Source: Oceanihabitans sp. 2_MG-2023 (lineage in GTDB: Bacteria; Bacteroidota; Bacteroidia; Flavobacteriales; Flavobacteriaceae). From it: 64,000 bases of DNA. The DNA lies in assembly GCF_030547245.1 (NCBI RefSeq), contig NZ_JAUOQT010000002.1:124001-188000 (forward strand), read 5' to 3'. Within the stretch, counting starts at the first letter, position 1. Each line of letters starts with the position of its first letter. The translations under genes and the position numbers were made by a program. Shown piece after piece: positions 42,314-51,177 of this stretch. The notes beneath the pieces are model-generated. The model searched no databases and was not told the DNA's origin. It worked only from the letters and a program-made list of their open reading frames with translations.

Positions 42314-42594
42314 TATTTATAATGTTCTACTGTTGGAAATGGTTGGTAAAAATGATGTAATAATTCTTTCCATACTTTATATTCTTCCGATTTTCTAAAT
42401 CCGATTTCATGGTCTTCTATAGTTTCCCAATGCACTAATAAGATGTATTTATTTTCTATTTCAACACACTTTTTTAATTGATGAGAAATGTATCCTTTCT
42501 TAGAGGAAAGAATTGCTTTTGCTTTTTTAAAAGCTGCTTCAAATTCTTTTGAAAGCCCTTTTTTTATATTTAAAATTGCTACTTCTAATATCAT
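42313..42594 (-). CDS. Antibiotic biosynthesis monooxygenase (ABM) domain protein
   Basis: A 93-residue ferredoxin-like ABM fold protein ([59 protein letters not shown]). Such small proteins act as heme- or cofactor-free monooxygenases or have unknown roles. It is placed exactly between the two halves of methionine synthase, sharing one base with each neighbour, which points to a task linked to methionine synthesis. What that is cannot be read from the sequence. Confidence 0.85.
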   Translation of the reverse strand: MILEVAILNIKKGLSKEFEAAFKKAKAILSSKKGYISHQLKKCVEIENKYILLVHWETIEDHEIGFRKSEEYKVWKELLHHFYQPFPTVEHYK

Positions 42595-43595
42595 TATGCT
42601 GTAACCTCTATTTTTCTTGGTTTATATTTACTAGCAACGGCAGCAATAGCTTTAATATGTTCTGGACTAGTACCACAACAACCACCAATAATATTTATTA
42701 AATCGTCTTGTAAATATGCTTCAATGTATGTCTGCATTTGTTTTGGCGATTCATCATATTCACCAAAAGCATTTGGTAATCCTGCATTTGGATGTGCAGA
42801 AGTAAAAAAGTCAGTTTTATCCGATAAACGCTGTAAATATGGTTTTAATTGTTCTGCTCCTAAGGCACAATTAAACCCCACGCTTAATAAAGGAACATGT
42901 GAAATAGAAGTTAAGAATGCTTCTACCGTTTGACCAGACAATGTTCTTCCAGAAGCATCTGTAATGGTACCAGAAACCATTATTGGAATATCTATATTTC
43001 GTACTTCTTTTACTTCTTCTATAGCAAACAAAGCTGCTTTAGCATTAAGGGTATCAAAAATAGTTTCGACTAAAAGAAGATCTACTCCTCCATCGATTAA
43101 AGCTTCAACTTGTTGCTTATATGCAATACGTAACTCTTCAAAAGTAATGGCTCTATACTCTGGTCTATTTACATCTGGAGATAAACTTGCTGTTCGGTTT
43201 GTGGGACCAATACTTCCTGCAACAAATCGGGGTTTATTTGGATTCTCTTTTGTGAATTTATCGGCAACTGTTTTTGCTATTTTAGCAGATTCATAGTTTA
43301 GTTCGTACACTAAATCTTCCATATCATAATCTGCCATAGCAATTGTAGTTCCAGAAAAGGTATTGGTTTCTACAATATCTGCTCCAGCTTCAAAATATTT
43401 AGCGTGAATAGTTGCTATTGCTTCCGGTTGGGTTAGCGACAACAAATCGTTATTTCCTTTTAAGGAAGAAGGATAATCTTTAAAGCGTTCGCCTCGAAAA
43501 TCTTCTTCTGAAAAATTATATTGCTGAAGCATCGTACCCATGGCACCATCTAGCACTAGTATATGTTGTTGTAAAATTTGTTTAATTTTTGACAT
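42594..43595 (-). CDS. Homocysteine S-methyltransferase (MetH N-terminal module)
   Basis: A 333-residue barrel that binds homocysteine through zinc. All three zinc cysteines are present: Cys243 (VGFNCALG) and Cys306-Cys307 (GGCCGTS). LDGAMGTMLQQY and TNTFSGTTIAMADY match the N-terminal module of MetH. It must work with the separately encoded C-terminal part at 39638-42313. First gene after the SAM-I riboswitch at 43651-43762. Confidence 0.94.
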   Translation of the reverse strand: MSKIKQILQQHILVLDGAMGTMLQQYNFSEEDFRGERFKDYPSSLKGNNDLLSLTQPEAIATIHAKYFEAGADIVETNTFSGTTIAMADYDMEDLVYELNYESAKIAKTVADKFTKENPNKPRFVAGSIGPTNRTASLSPDVNRPEYRAITFEELRIAYKQQVEALIDGGVDLLLVETIFDTLNAKAALFAIEEVKEVRNIDIPIMVSGTITDASGRTLSGQTVEAFLTSISHVPLLSVGFNCALGAEQLKPYLQRLSDKTDFFTSAHPNAGLPNAFGEYDESPKQMQTYIEAYLQDDLINIIGGCCGTSPEHIKAIAAVASKYKPRKIEVTA

Positions 43596-43650
43596 ATTAT
43601 ATTTAATTATATAAATGTCATCAGGAAAGGAAGTAATAGAATTACTTGTG

Positions 43651-43762
43651 GTTATCTGTCTTATTACTGAGATTTGAGTAATAAGTAGAATTTAGCACCT
43701 TCTTTTTAATAAAGGGTTGCCAAGGCTTCAATGGGTCTATTCCCTCTGCCTTTCGTGATAAC
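43651..43762 (-). promoter_or_regulatory. SAM-I riboswitch upstream of the methionine synthase genes
   Basis: The minus strand carries the conserved SAM-I features in order. P1 is closed by GTTATC (43757-43762) and GATAAC (43651-43656). The core segments are GAAAGGCAGAGGGA, GAAGCCTTGGCAACC and GGTGCTAAATTC. A P4 hairpin has arms CTTATTAC / GTAATAAG. An AT-rich hairpin (AAGTAAT / ATTACTT) follows directly, without a T run, 55 bp before the homocysteine methyltransferase ATG. When SAM is plentiful the genes for methionine synthase should be repressed; the expression mechanism (terminator or translation) is not clear here. Confidence 0.95.
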
Positions 43763-43822
43763 ATTCAATACGTTTATGAACTAAAGTGTAAATTAAGGGA
43801 ATAAAAAAATGATAACCAATTT

Positions 43823-44713
43823 TTATTCATATAAATCTGAAGATATATAACGATCTCCAATATCGCAGATAATTGCTACGAGGATTCCTTTGTCTATTTG
43901 TTGGGCGATTTGTAATGCAGAAGCAACAGATCCTCCACTACTCATTCCTGCAAAAACACCTTCTTCCTTTGCTAATCGATTAGCGACTAATCTAGCATCT
44001 TCTTCGCTTACATCGACAACCAGATCCACTTTAGAAGCATTAAATATTTTTGGCAAATACGCTTCTGGCCATTTACGAATTCCAGGTATTTTGGCACCAT
44101 CTTTAGGCTGTGCTCCTACAATTACTACGTCTTTATTTTGTTCTTTAAGATATGTAGAAACTCCCATAATGGTTCCTGTGGTTCCCATTGCAGAAACAAA
44201 ATGTGTTATTTCTCCATTAGTATCCTTCCAGATTTCTGGTCCAGTGGTTTTATAATGCGCTTTCCAGTTATCATCATTTGCAAATTGATTTAACATGAAA
44301 TAGCCTTTTTCTTCGCTTAATTGAATGGCTAAATCTCTAGCTCCTTCAATACCAACCTCTACAGAAGTTAAAATTAATTCTGCGCCATAAGCACGCATCG
44401 TTTTAATACGCTCTTTGGTAGAATTTTCAGGCATTATAAGCACCATATTTAAACCCGAAAGTTGCGCTATGAATGCCAGTGCAATACCAGTATTTCCACT
44501 TGTAGCTTCTACTAGAGTGTCTCCTTTTTTAATATCGCCACGTTTTAATGCTTCATTAATCATATTAAAAGCTGCACGATCTTTAACACTTCCTCCTGGG
44601 TTTTTTCCTTCTAATTTTAAAAACAAGCGCACTCCTTCTTTTTGCAAAATATGAGTAGCTTCTACTAAAGGCGTATTACCTATTAAATCTGTTATCGATT
44701 TTCCTTCTATCAT
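43823..44713 (-). CDS. cysM: Cysteine synthase B (O-acetylserine sulfhydrylase)
   Basis: A 296-residue PLP enzyme making cysteine from O-acetylserine and sulfide. The PLP lysine is Lys44 (NPGGSVKDRAAF), the substrate loop is EATSGNTGIALA, and GTTGTIMGVSTYL and AGMSSGGSV are also present. The closest fit is the CysM type. It follows cysE with a one-base overlap and ends the long sulfur run, followed by the second riboswitch after 61 bp. Confidence 0.94.
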   Translation of the reverse strand: MIEGKSITDLIGNTPLVEATHILQKEGVRLFLKLEGKNPGGSVKDRAAFNMINEALKRGDIKKGDTLVEATSGNTGIALAFIAQLSGLNMVLIMPENSTKERIKTMRAYGAELILTSVEVGIEGARDLAIQLSEEKGYFMLNQFANDDNWKAHYKTTGPEIWKDTNGEITHFVSAMGTTGTIMGVSTYLKEQNKDVVIVGAQPKDGAKIPGIRKWPEAYLPKIFNASKVDLVVDVSEEDARLVANRLAKEEGVFAGMSSGGSVASALQIAQQIDKGILVAIICDIGDRYISSDLYE

Positions 44714-45441
44714 TATTTTCTAGTCTTAATTTTAATTTCCGATTGATAGGTCACCAAAGAGTTTGCTGGAACAGTTTCTGTAATCCAAACATTAGCTCCT
44801 ATAATGCTATTTGCACCAATTACAATATCGCCTCCAAGAATAGTTGCGTTCGCATAAATAGTAACATTTTCTTCGATGGTTGGATGTCTTTTTGTGGAAG
44901 CTAAACTTTTTTTGACTTGAATTCCGCCAAGCGTTACCCCTTGATAAATTTTAACCTTACGCTTAATAATTGCAGTTTCTCCAATAACAACACCTGTTCC
45001 GTGATCTATAAAAAAAGAATCTCCAATAGTAGCTCCTGCGTGAATATCTATTCCAGTAATACCATGAATATACTCAGACATCATTCGAGATAGAATATAT
45101 AGGTCTAGTTTGTAAAACTCATGACTTAGACGATACACAGCAATAGCGTGAAATCCTGGATATGCTAGATATACTTCCTCTAAACTTTTACAAGCAGGAT
45201 CGTTGTCTTTAGCAGCATGTGCATCTAATTCAATTTTTTTTTTAATTAGATGTAATTTATCTGAAAAGGTTTTCCAAATGGCTTCTCCATCTACAATCGA
45301 TAGTTCTTTAGAAAACTTTAAAAAAACGGCTTTTAAATACCCTAACTCTTCTTTTTGCTTTTCTTTTTTTTCGAATAAAGCATAAAATAAATCTTTAGTA
45401 AAAACTGCTACTTCTTCTTTTAATCGAAGGTTAAAAATCAT
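44713..45441 (-). CDS. cysE: Serine O-acetyltransferase
   Basis: A 242-residue left-handed beta-helix acetyltransferase. Hexapeptide repeats run from about residue 140 (GIDIHAGATIGDSFFIDHGTG, GETAIIKRKVKIYQGVTLGG). The catalytic His-Asp set lies in SEYIHGITGIDIHAG and FIDHGTG. It makes O-acetylserine for the adjacent cysM. Its N-terminal domain resembles the EpsC/SatA type. The usual feedback by cysteine cannot be judged. Confidence 0.93.
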   Translation of the reverse strand: MIFNLRLKEEVAVFTKDLFYALFEKKEKQKEELGYLKAVFLKFSKELSIVDGEAIWKTFSDKLHLIKKKIELDAHAAKDNDPACKSLEEVYLAYPGFHAIAVYRLSHEFYKLDLYILSRMMSEYIHGITGIDIHAGATIGDSFFIDHGTGVVIGETAIIKRKVKIYQGVTLGGIQVKKSLASTKRHPTIEENVTIYANATILGGDIVIGANSIIGANVWITETVPANSLVTYQSEIKIKTRK

Positions 45442-45446
45442 TTCAT

Positions 45447-46496
45447 TTAATTGATAGATTGAACGACTGCTTTTGGCGCTTCTTTACGTGTTCCATCAAA
45501 ACCATCAATACCACTAACAGTGGTGTATTTTAGCACATATTTTTTACCCGGATGGATAATTTTATATGCAGATTGACACATTAAAGTTGCTTCATGAAAA
45601 CCACACAAAATCAACTTTAGTTTCCCTTCGTATGTGTTTACATCTCCAATTGCAAATATACCTGGAATATTTGTTTGATAGTCTAATGTATCTACTTTTA
45701 TAGCATTTTTAACAATTTCTAATCCCCAATCAGCTATTGGCCCTAACTTAGGCGACAATCCAAATAACGGAATAAAGTGATCGGTTTCTAATAATGTTTT
45801 CTCTCCTTCTTTGGTAACCGTTATTCCTTCTAATTTGGTATTACCATGTAAAGCCGTTACTTCTGCTGGAGTAATAAGATTGATTTTACCTAGTTTTTTA
45901 AGCTCCTGAACTTTCTCTACAGAATCTAAAGCTCCACGAAATTCATTTCTTCTATGTATTAAAGTTACATTCGAAGCTACATTTGCTAAAAAGACACTCC
46001 AATCTAAAGCCGAATCTCCTCCTCCTGAAATAATCACTTTTTTATCTCTGTATACTTCTGGATCCTTAATAAAGTATTCTACTCCTTTATCTTCATAATA
46101 AGCAATATTCTCTATTTTGGGCTTTCTAGGTTCAAAAGAACCTAAACCACCTGCTATAGCGACAATTGGAGCTTGATGTTTTGTTCCTTTATTAGTGGTT
46201 ACAATAAAGCTACCATCATCCTGTTTTTCAATAGTTTCGGCACGTTCCCCTAGAGTAAAACCTGGTTCAAACTGTTTTCCTTGCTCTAATAAATTGGTAG
46301 TTAAATCTCCTGCTAAAACTTCTGGAAAACCAGGAATATCGTAAATAGGTTTCTTTGGGTAAATCTCCGAACATTGTCCGCCAGGTTGAGGCAATGCATC
46401 AATTAAATGGCACTTTAATTTTAGCAATCCTGCCTCAAAAACTGTAAATAAACCTGTTGGACCTGCTCCTATTATTAATATATCTGTTTTAATCAT
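45447..46496 (-). CDS. Ferredoxin/flavodoxin-NADP(+) reductase, thioredoxin reductase-like
   Basis: A 349-residue flavoprotein with an FAD-binding GAGPTGLFTVFEAG and an NAD(P)-binding ISGGGDSALDW, and no redox-active CxxC, so it is not a thioredoxin reductase. It matches the type II ferredoxin-NADP reductase family. Between sirC and cysE in the sulfite reduction operon, it is a good candidate for the electron supply to the sulfite reductase, which itself lacks a flavoprotein subunit. Overlaps sirC by 8 bp. Confidence 0.88.
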   Translation of the reverse strand: MIKTDILIIGAGPTGLFTVFEAGLLKLKCHLIDALPQPGGQCSEIYPKKPIYDIPGFPEVLAGDLTTNLLEQGKQFEPGFTLGERAETIEKQDDGSFIVTTNKGTKHQAPIVAIAGGLGSFEPRKPKIENIAYYEDKGVEYFIKDPEVYRDKKVIISGGGDSALDWSVFLANVASNVTLIHRRNEFRGALDSVEKVQELKKLGKINLITPAEVTALHGNTKLEGITVTKEGEKTLLETDHFIPLFGLSPKLGPIADWGLEIVKNAIKVDTLDYQTNIPGIFAIGDVNTYEGKLKLILCGFHEATLMCQSAYKIIHPGKKYVLKYTTVSGIDGFDGTRKEAPKAVVQSIN

Positions 46497-47085
46497 GATG
46501 TACTTCTTTTTTACTAATTAATCCTTTTGTGAATTCGTTTAATGTTTCTACTTTTTCTTCAAAATCACCTTTTATTGTTTTTCTAAATATGTTTAAGTTT
46601 TTAACCATATCATCAATATTATCTGGAATTACATCTTCGAAAAATTGACGCAAACGTTTTGCTGTAGTTGGTGATTTACCGTTAGTAGAAATGGCTATTT
46701 TCACGTTTCCTTTGGTGACAATTCCTCCCATGTAAAAATCGCAATATGGCGGATTATCTGCTACGTTTACCAGAATATTTCTTTCTTTACAATCGTGATA
46801 CACTTCTACATTAACCGCTACATTATCTGTGGTCGCAATGACAATATGTTTATTACTTAAAAACGAATTAGTATACACTCCATTTATCATTTCTATTCCA
46901 AATTTAGTAGCTAACGCAATCGTTTCTTCTCTAAAAAAAGGAGCTATCATTTGCACTTTTGCATTTGGACTAGACTTAAGTAAAAAGCTTAATTTTTCTA
47001 ATGCTACATTTCCTCCTCCAACAATTAGCACATTAAGTTGCTCTACTTTTAAAAAAATTGGATATAAGTTATTTCTATCTTGCAT
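46489..47085 (-). CDS. Precorrin-2 dehydrogenase / sirohydrochlorin ferrochelatase
   Basis: A 198-residue protein like Met8p/SirC or the N-terminal part of CysG. It has an NAD-binding Rossmann fold (VLIVGGGNVALEKLSFLL), NPPYCDFYMGGIVTKGNVKIAISTNGKSP and a helical end. It oxidises precorrin-2 to sirohydrochlorin and, in many relatives, inserts iron to make siroheme for sulfite reductase. With the SUMT next door it replaces the fused CysG of enterobacteria. Confidence 0.93.
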   Translation of the reverse strand: MQDRNNLYPIFLKVEQLNVLIVGGGNVALEKLSFLLKSSPNAKVQMIAPFFREETIALATKFGIEMINGVYTNSFLSNKHIVIATTDNVAVNVEVYHDCKERNILVNVADNPPYCDFYMGGIVTKGNVKIAISTNGKSPTTAKRLRQFFEDVIPDNIDDMVKNLNIFRKTIKGDFEEKVETLNEFTKGLISKKEVHHD

Positions 47086-47096
47086 AATAATACATC

Positions 47097-47879
47097 TTAT
47101 ACTGAAATTACTTCTGGTTGTTTATTCACTTTATTGAATATTGAATTTAATAGCACTCGTTTTTCAACCACTTCTCCTATTACAATTATTGCTGGATTTG
47201 CTAGTTGTTTTTCTTTCACCACATTGCAAATGGTTTCTATAGTACCTACTCCAAATTTTTCATCTTTTGTAGTTCCGTTTTGAATGATTGCTATTGGTGT
47301 TTTTTGTTTCCCTTCGGAAGAAAAAATAGACACAATTTCTTCTAGCTTACTCATTCCCATCAAGATAACCACTGTAGCTGATGACTTTGCAGCAACAGCT
47401 ATATCTTTTGAAATCTTGTGAGCTTTAGTTGTTCCCGTAATCACCCAAAAACTTTCCGAACTTCCTCTTTTGGTTAGTGGGATTCCTTGATATGCTGGGA
47501 CAGCCAAAGAAGATGAAATACCAGGAACCATATAGGTTTCTAGACCAAATGGTCTTACATAATCAATCTCTTCTGCTCCACGACCAAAGATAAAGGGATC
47601 TCCTCCTTTTAAGCGTACTACATGACCATGAGATTTAGCTCTAGCAACAATTAAATCGTTAATTTGCTCCTGTTGGTATGCATAACAACCTTTACGTTTT
47701 CCAACAAAAATGAGTTCTGCATTTGGTGATGCATATTGCAATAGTTCTTTATTTACAAGCGCATCATACAAAATTACATTTGCATTTTTAATGGCTTTTA
47801 TTGCTTTTAGAGTGATTAGATCTGGATCTCCAGGTCCTGCGCCTACAACGGTTAACTTTGGTATTATTATCGCTTTCAT
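47097..47879 (-). CDS. cobA: Uroporphyrinogen-III C-methyltransferase
   Basis: A 260-residue SAM-dependent methyltransferase forming precorrin-2 for siroheme. Family marks are VGAGPGDPDLITLKAIKAI, YDALV, VRLKGGDPFIFGRGAEE, VPGISSSLAVPAYQGIPLTKRG and VILMGMSKL. It stands between the sulfite reductase and sirC, which use its product and make siroheme. Confidence 0.95.
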   Translation of the reverse strand: MKAIIIPKLTVVGAGPGDPDLITLKAIKAIKNANVILYDALVNKELLQYASPNAELIFVGKRKGCYAYQQEQINDLIVARAKSHGHVVRLKGGDPFIFGRGAEEIDYVRPFGLETYMVPGISSSLAVPAYQGIPLTKRGSSESFWVITGTTKAHKISKDIAVAAKSSATVVILMGMSKLEEIVSIFSSEGKQKTPIAIIQNGTTKDEKFGVGTIETICNVVKEKQLANPAIIVIGEVVEKRVLLNSIFNKVNKQPEVISV

Positions 47880-47891
47880 AGTAGAAGTAAT

Positions 47892-49985
47892 TTAGCTTAC
47901 TAATTGTTTTTCATTTTCTCTAAACACACGAACAGCTTCTAAGAAATCTGCTGCATTTTTAATATAACTTTTTGCAAATGCTTCGGTTGGTGCATTGTTT
48001 TTTATCTGATAAATTAATTCGGAAAAAGAGACTCCTAAATTAATTTTATTACTCGCTACAAATTCGGTTTGAAATGTATTAATAATTCCTGCTTGTGTAT
48101 TGGTTGAAATATTTTCGGAAAGTAAAATGGCTTTTGCAGAATTAACCATCGAACTATAAGCAAAATAGATTGCGTTTGAAAATACTTTGTTTCCAAAAGC
48201 TTCTTTTGCAGTGTCAATTTTTTCTTCACTCTCTAGAAATAAAGTTGCAATTAAATCGATAACAACACCTGCACATTCTCCAATCCCAATTGCTTTAACA
48301 TAGGCTTCTTCAGTTCCCCAATCTATAAAATCTTCTTGGGATAAATTGGTGGCATCTGAAAGGTCTTTAAGCATTTCATAAAAATACTTTTCGCCTTGTT
48401 GCACATAATAATCTACAAACAATTTCCCTTTAGCATTTGCTTCAAAATCGTCTAAAATTCTACGTAAAGCTTCCGGTCCTCTTCTACTTGGCATTTTCAC
48501 TACTTTATCTGCAAAAACACCTTGGCCATTTCCTCTATTCCCTCCACCTAAAAGTACTTGTAAAGCTGGAGCAACTAATTTATCTGGTGTACGAATAGAC
48601 ATCCCTTGAAAACCAATATTTGCTGCATTGTGTTGTCCACAAGCATTCATACAACCGCTAATTTTAATAATTAAATCTTCATTTTTTAAATACTGCGGAT
48701 ATTCCGCTTTAATAACACGTTCTAGCTCATCAGCAATTCCTGTACTACTTGCAATTCCTAAATTACAAGTATCTGTTCCAGGACAAGCTGTAATGTCTAC
48801 TGCTTTATTATAACCTGCTTCTGCAAAACCAAGTTTAGATAATTCTTGGTAGAAAAAAGGTAGTAATTCCTCTTTAACAAAAGGGATTACAATATTTTGA
48901 CGTAAGCTTAAACGAAGCTCTCCTGCAGCATAATCGTTAACTAAATCTGCTAGCAATCTCGCTTTATCGGTATAAAAATCTCCTAAAAGCACTTTAATTC
49001 CTATAGCGAAAAAACCGTCTTGTTTTTGCGGAATAACATTTGTTGTCTTCCATAACTGAAACGTTTCTTCATTGGTAATTTCTACTTTAGGAACTTCAAC
49101 AGAAACCGGAGTAGAAACTGGGTATTTTTCGGTATTAATAGCTACTGATTTAAATTCGATAGCATCTTGTTCTTCTTCTACTAATTTTCTAAAAGCATCT
49201 AAACCGATGTCTTTAATTAAGAATTTCATTCTTGCCTTTGCACGACTTTTACGTTCTCCATGACGATCAAAAACTCTCAAAACACCTTCCATTATAGGAA
49301 TGATTTTATCGGTTTCTAAAAAATCATAAAATACATCTGCGTGTCTTGGTTGTGAACCTAAACCGCCACCAAGCATTACTTTAAAACCTCTAATACCATT
49401 TTCAATTTTAGCAATAAAACCCAAATCATGCATATAAGACAAGCCTGTATCTTCATCGGTCCCTGAAAAAGAAACCTTGAATTTCCTTCCCATTTCTTGA
49501 CAAATAGGATTACGCAAAAAGAATTTAAAAATTGCATCTGCATACGGAGAAACATCAAAAGGTTCGTTGACATCTATTCCAGCAGTTTCACTTGCTGTTA
49601 CGTTTCGAACAGTGTTACCACAAGCTTCACGAAGGGTAACATCATCTCGTTCTAGTTCTGCCCAAAGTTCTGGTGTACGATCTAGATCTACATAATGAAT
49701 TTGGATATCTTGTCGAGTAGTAATGTGTAATCTACCTCGAGAATACTCATCAGACACATCTGCTATTCTATGTAATTGACTACTTAAAACTTTACCATAA
49801 GGCAGTTTTATTCTAATCATTTGCACACCTTGTTGGCGTTGGCCATAAACCCCTCTTGCAAGTCGAAGACTTCTAAATTTTTCTTCATCTACTTTTCCTG
49901 CTTTAAAAAGTTCAATTTTATTGGCTAAATCAATAATATCTTGCGCTACTATTGGATTTTCTATTTCGGTTCTAAAACTCTGCAT
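47892..49985 (-). CDS. Assimilatory sulfite reductase hemoprotein with C-terminal extension
   Basis: A 697-residue siroheme and 4Fe-4S enzyme reducing sulfite to sulfide. The cluster ligands are Cys401 and Cys407 (ACPGTDTCNLG) and Cys445 and Cys449 (SGCMNACGQH). Two nitrite/sulfite reductase ferredoxin-like half domains precede these (RGVYGQRQQGVQMIRIKLPYG; EELRLSLRQNIVIPF), giving the duplicated fold. About 130 C-terminal residues (from about 565) have no iron-sulfur motif and look helical; relatives are annotated as HEPN-containing. The reductant may be ferredoxin through the reductase at 45447-46496. Confidence 0.92.
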   Translation of the reverse strand: MQSFRTEIENPIVAQDIIDLANKIELFKAGKVDEEKFRSLRLARGVYGQRQQGVQMIRIKLPYGKVLSSQLHRIADVSDEYSRGRLHITTRQDIQIHYVDLDRTPELWAELERDDVTLREACGNTVRNVTASETAGIDVNEPFDVSPYADAIFKFFLRNPICQEMGRKFKVSFSGTDEDTGLSYMHDLGFIAKIENGIRGFKVMLGGGLGSQPRHADVFYDFLETDKIIPIMEGVLRVFDRHGERKSRAKARMKFLIKDIGLDAFRKLVEEEQDAIEFKSVAINTEKYPVSTPVSVEVPKVEITNEETFQLWKTTNVIPQKQDGFFAIGIKVLLGDFYTDKARLLADLVNDYAAGELRLSLRQNIVIPFVKEELLPFFYQELSKLGFAEAGYNKAVDITACPGTDTCNLGIASSTGIADELERVIKAEYPQYLKNEDLIIKISGCMNACGQHNAANIGFQGMSIRTPDKLVAPALQVLLGGGNRGNGQGVFADKVVKMPSRRGPEALRRILDDFEANAKGKLFVDYYVQQGEKYFYEMLKDLSDATNLSQEDFIDWGTEEAYVKAIGIGECAGVVIDLIATLFLESEEKIDTAKEAFGNKVFSNAIYFAYSSMVNSAKAILLSENISTNTQAGIINTFQTEFVASNKINLGVSFSELIYQIKNNAPTEAFAKSYIKNAADFLEAVRVFRENEKQLVS

Positions 49986-49997
49986 AATCTATCTACT

Positions 49998-50618
49998 TTA
50001 TTGCAAGTGTATACCACACTCTCTATTTTCTAAGGCTTTTATTGGATCGAAATACGTATGATTTTTAGGCAAATTGTGTACTTCTAAATAATTATCTAAA
50101 TCGTAATCTGACCAATAATAAAATGGACTAATTTTTAAAATACCATCTTTACTATAACTTAGAATATCTTTCTTATTTCTTAATTCGGTTTGTCGCACTC
50201 TAATATTTGTGAACCACATATCTGGTTGATGCTCTTGTAACGCTCTTCTAAAAGGTTCCAGTTTTACTACTTCCGAAAATTCTGCATGATTATCATCTTC
50301 CACAGTTGGTAAACCAATAGTTGCATCTATTTCTTCTTTGGTTTTTAATGATTGATACTTATTTATATTTAAACTAAAATCTTTAATAAGGCTTTCTGCA
50401 TGGGTATAAGTAGCTGGCTGATTATATAATGTATCACACCAAATCACCTTTATGTCTTTATCATGCTTAGACATGGTACTTAGTAAAATTGCAGAATACT
50501 TACCAAAACTTGTAGTAACTATTCTATTATTTGACAAGGTTAAAGCCCATTGAATAATTTCATCTGGTGTTTTGTTTTTCAACTCTTTATTTAAGGTATC
50601 AATATCTAATTTTATCAT
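49998..50618 (-). CDS. cysH: Phosphoadenosine phosphosulfate reductase
   Basis: A 206-residue PP-loop reductase turning PAPS to sulfite. The P-loop is TTSFGKYSAILL, and the C-terminal catalytic cysteine is Cys201 in ENRECGIHLQ. It lacks the CC pairs that bind a 4Fe-4S cluster in APS reductases, so PAPS is the likely substrate and thioredoxin the reductant. No sulfate adenylyltransferase or APS kinase genes (cysD, cysN, cysC) are present between here and the sulfite reductase, although such genes often stand here. Confidence 0.93.
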   Translation of the reverse strand: MIKLDIDTLNKELKNKTPDEIIQWALTLSNNRIVTTSFGKYSAILLSTMSKHDKDIKVIWCDTLYNQPATYTHAESLIKDFSLNINKYQSLKTKEEIDATIGLPTVEDDNHAEFSEVVKLEPFRRALQEHQPDMWFTNIRVRQTELRNKKDILSYSKDGILKISPFYYWSDYDLDNYLEVHNLPKNHTYFDPIKALENRECGIHLQ

Positions 50619-50740
50619 GCTATTTATTTTAATTCTATAATTCCTATCGATTTAGTAGGATAATAAAGCAAATGTATTATTTTATTTCTTTATAATTACT
50701 AAATATTCCCTAAAAATATAGAGCAATTTTTAATAATATA

Positions 50741-51151
50741 TTAATTGGTTAAATCTGCAAGAGAAGTATTTCTGAAAATATCTAGTGTGTTATCTCTCAC
50801 TTTTACCATTAATAAATGTACAGCACAAGATGCTTCGTCTGGGCAATCGGAGCATTTTTCATAAAAATTTAAACTCACGCATGGTACCATAGCAATTGGT
50901 CCTTCAAGAATTCGCATAACATCTACCATTTGAATTTCGCTTGGTTTTTTTAATAGATAATATCCACCACCTTTTCCTTTTTTAGATCCTAAAAAACCAT
51001 TTTTTCTTAAACTCAATAAAATACTCTCTAGAAATTTTCTTGAAATATTTTCACTTTTTGAAATGGTTTCAATTTGTACTGGAGCATTCCCTTCTTGTTT
51101 CGCCAAAAAAGTAAGTGCTTTAATTCCGTATTTTGTTTTTTTAGAAAGCAT
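50741..51151 (-). CDS. Rrf2 family transcriptional regulator (CymR/IscR-like)
   Basis: A 136-residue winged-helix regulator (MLSKKTKYGIKALTFLAKQ, SRKFLESILLSLRKNGFLGSKKGKGGGY). Four cysteines cluster at 91, 100, 103 and 109, followed by His112, in the effector region, so it may bind an iron-sulfur cluster or sense thiols. Its place among sulfur genes fits a CymR-like control of cysteine synthesis, acting on the metY-cys run. It stands in the middle of the run, between metZ and cysH. Confidence 0.93.
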   Translation of the reverse strand: MLSKKTKYGIKALTFLAKQEGNAPVQIETISKSENISRKFLESILLSLRKNGFLGSKKGKGGGYYLLKKPSEIQMVDVMRILEGPIAMVPCVSLNFYEKCSDCPDEASCAVHLLMVKVRDNTLDIFRNTSLADLTN

Positions 51152-51177
51152 GTAGCAAAGATACTTATTTAATAAGT

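Noticed and set aside
45447-46496. Thioredoxin reductase as the identity of the flavoprotein.
   Set aside because: It lacks the redox-active CxxC between the two nucleotide-binding parts, so ferredoxin-NADP reductase is the better call.
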